A stretch of 6,317 bases of DNA from Desulfotomaculum sp. (lineage in GTDB: Bacteria; Bacillota; Desulfotomaculia; Desulfotomaculales; Nap2-2B), in assembly GCA_003513005.1 (NCBI GenBank), contig DOTD01000079.1, positions 1 to 6,317 on the forward strand, given 5' to 3'. The notes beneath the pieces were generated by a model. The model ran no database searches, was not told the DNA's origin, and saw only the letters and a program-made list of their open reading frames with translations. The number at the start of each line of letters is the position of its first letter. The stretch's first letter is position 1. The position numbers were made by a program, and so were the translations under genes. Below, piece by piece: positions 5,397 through 6,317 of this stretch.

Positions 5397-6317
5397 GTTT
5401 CAATCCACGCACCCGCACGGGGTGCGACTTCCTGTTCTTTTGTAACGGCAAGTTCTCTTTCGGTTTCAATCCACGCACCCGCACGGGGTGCGACAAAAAG
5501 CATCGACAACTGCACCCGGAGAGCCTGTTTCAATCCACGCACCCGCACGGGGTGCGACTCTGGCAGCCAAAGGAGGCCGCCGATGACCAGTGTTTCAATC
5601 CACGCACCCGCACGGGGTGCGACGCACATCAAGAACAAAGAGGATGTGCAGATAACGTTTCAATCCACGCACCCGCACGGGGTGCGACTGGAGATATTCG
5701 GGGCGTATGTAGGACTTTGCAAGGTTTCAATCCACGCACCCGCACGGGGTGCGACAAACTACTACGCTACTAGTTTAAAAGCTTTAGGTGTTTCAATCCA
5801 CGCACCCGCACGGGGTGCGACCACGTGTCCGAATCTATTTTGATAGTGAAAGTGTTTCAATCCACGCACCCGCACGGGGTGCGACGCCCGGTTATAACTG
5901 CAATAGCGGTACCAAATAAGGGTTTCAATCCACGCACCCGCACGGGGTGCGACACCGTTGGCGAAACCGTTACCGGAGCAGGCAACGGTTTCAATCCACG
6001 CACCCGCACGGGGTGCGACTTTCTGCCATAGCTTTCTTCTGCCCGCACCCCTGTTTCAATCCACGCACCCGCACGGGGTGCGACTCAGCAGCAGTGCCAA
6101 GTTTCTGCAGCTGAACAAGTTTCAATCCACGCACCCGCACGGGGTGCGACTCTTTCCGAATATATCAATCGCAATCACGATATCCGTTTCAATCCACGCA
6201 CCCGCACGGGGTGCGACGATACAGTTTATGGCAAGGTATTCCAGGGGCTTGGTTTCAATCCACGCACCCGCACGGGGTGCGACCTACTAGCGATACGGCG
6301 GCAGCAGCAGCCAGGGG
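5397..6317 (-). CRISPR. Type I-C CRISPR array, 14 repeats, continuing beyond the right edge
   Basis: Fourteen identical 32-bp repeats start at 5397, 5463, 5527, 5592, 5657, 5724, 5790, 5854, 5922, 5988, 6053, 6119, 6186 and 6252. The 13 complete spacers are 32-36 bp and all different. The last 34 bases (6284-6317) have spacer length, so the array probably continues. On the minus strand the repeat begins GTCGCACCCC and ends TGGATTGAAAC, matching the type I-C pattern. Repeat positions 3-9 (CGCACCC) and 15-21 (GGGTGCG) form a 7-bp stem with a 5-nt loop. In type I-C systems Cas5d cuts at the stem base, here leaving an 11-nt 5' handle. The orientation places the leader and newest spacers to the right, outside the window, and the oldest spacer at 5429-5462. 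No cas gene is present in the window. Confidence 0.98.

Noticed and set aside
5264..6290. Several open frames of 60-125 codons across the CRISPR array on both strands, with repeated peptides such as SIHAPARGAT, HPHGVRL and NPRTRTGCD
   Set aside because: The peptides are translations of the 32-bp repeat. Repeat plus spacer is often near 66 bp, a multiple of three, so frames stay open by chance. These are well-known annotation artefacts.
5397..6317. A new defence system linked to the CRISPR array
   Set aside because: The window contains no cas or other defence gene. The neighbours form an efflux operon, and the repeat fits ordinary type I-C. I also saw no spacer clearly matching another part of this window.

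Overview
The window holds a five-gene multidrug-efflux-type operon on the minus strand, with a type I-C CRISPR array behind its promoter region and decayed or partial gene fragments at its far end. Mixed GC content, strong GGAGG-type ribosome sites, translationally coupled genes and a repeat ending in ATTGAAAC (minus strand) suggest a Firmicutes bacterium, perhaps of the Peptococcaceae/Desulfotomaculum kind. This placement is an inference; no rRNA or other marker gene is present.

Layout from right to left, the direction of transcription. At 5397-6317 lie 14 identical 32-bp repeats with 13 complete spacers. The array runs off the right edge, and its leader and cas genes must lie beyond it. At 5043-5396 is a gene-free stretch with two candidate promoters, a palindromic operator candidate and a strong ribosome-binding site. 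At 5042-1104 are a HlyD/YbhG-type membrane fusion protein, two separate ABC ATPases and one ABC-2 permease, followed by a TetR-family regulator at 1086-508. Gaps are 25 nt, 0 nt, a 4-nt overlap and 17 nt, so this is one operon. Left of it are the C-terminal stub of an unrelated ABC exporter (about 496-365), a short AT-rich gap, and the start of an unrecognised gene that leaves the window at position 1 and appears frameshifted near its 5' end.

How the genes work together: the two ATPases should pair and power the permease, and the fusion protein should carry substrate across the envelope, as in the Escherichia coli YbhG-YbhF-YbhS-YbhR pump, where YbhF is a fused double ATPase. The TetR protein at the end of the operon probably represses it by binding the palindrome at 5157-5176.

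The most noteworthy points are the complementary loss of motifs in the two ATPases, which predicts one working and one degenerate ATP site; the single permease where a pair is usual; the palindrome and inverted repeats in the promoter region; and a CRISPR array transcribed toward the efflux operon. I see no convincing undescribed defence system here.
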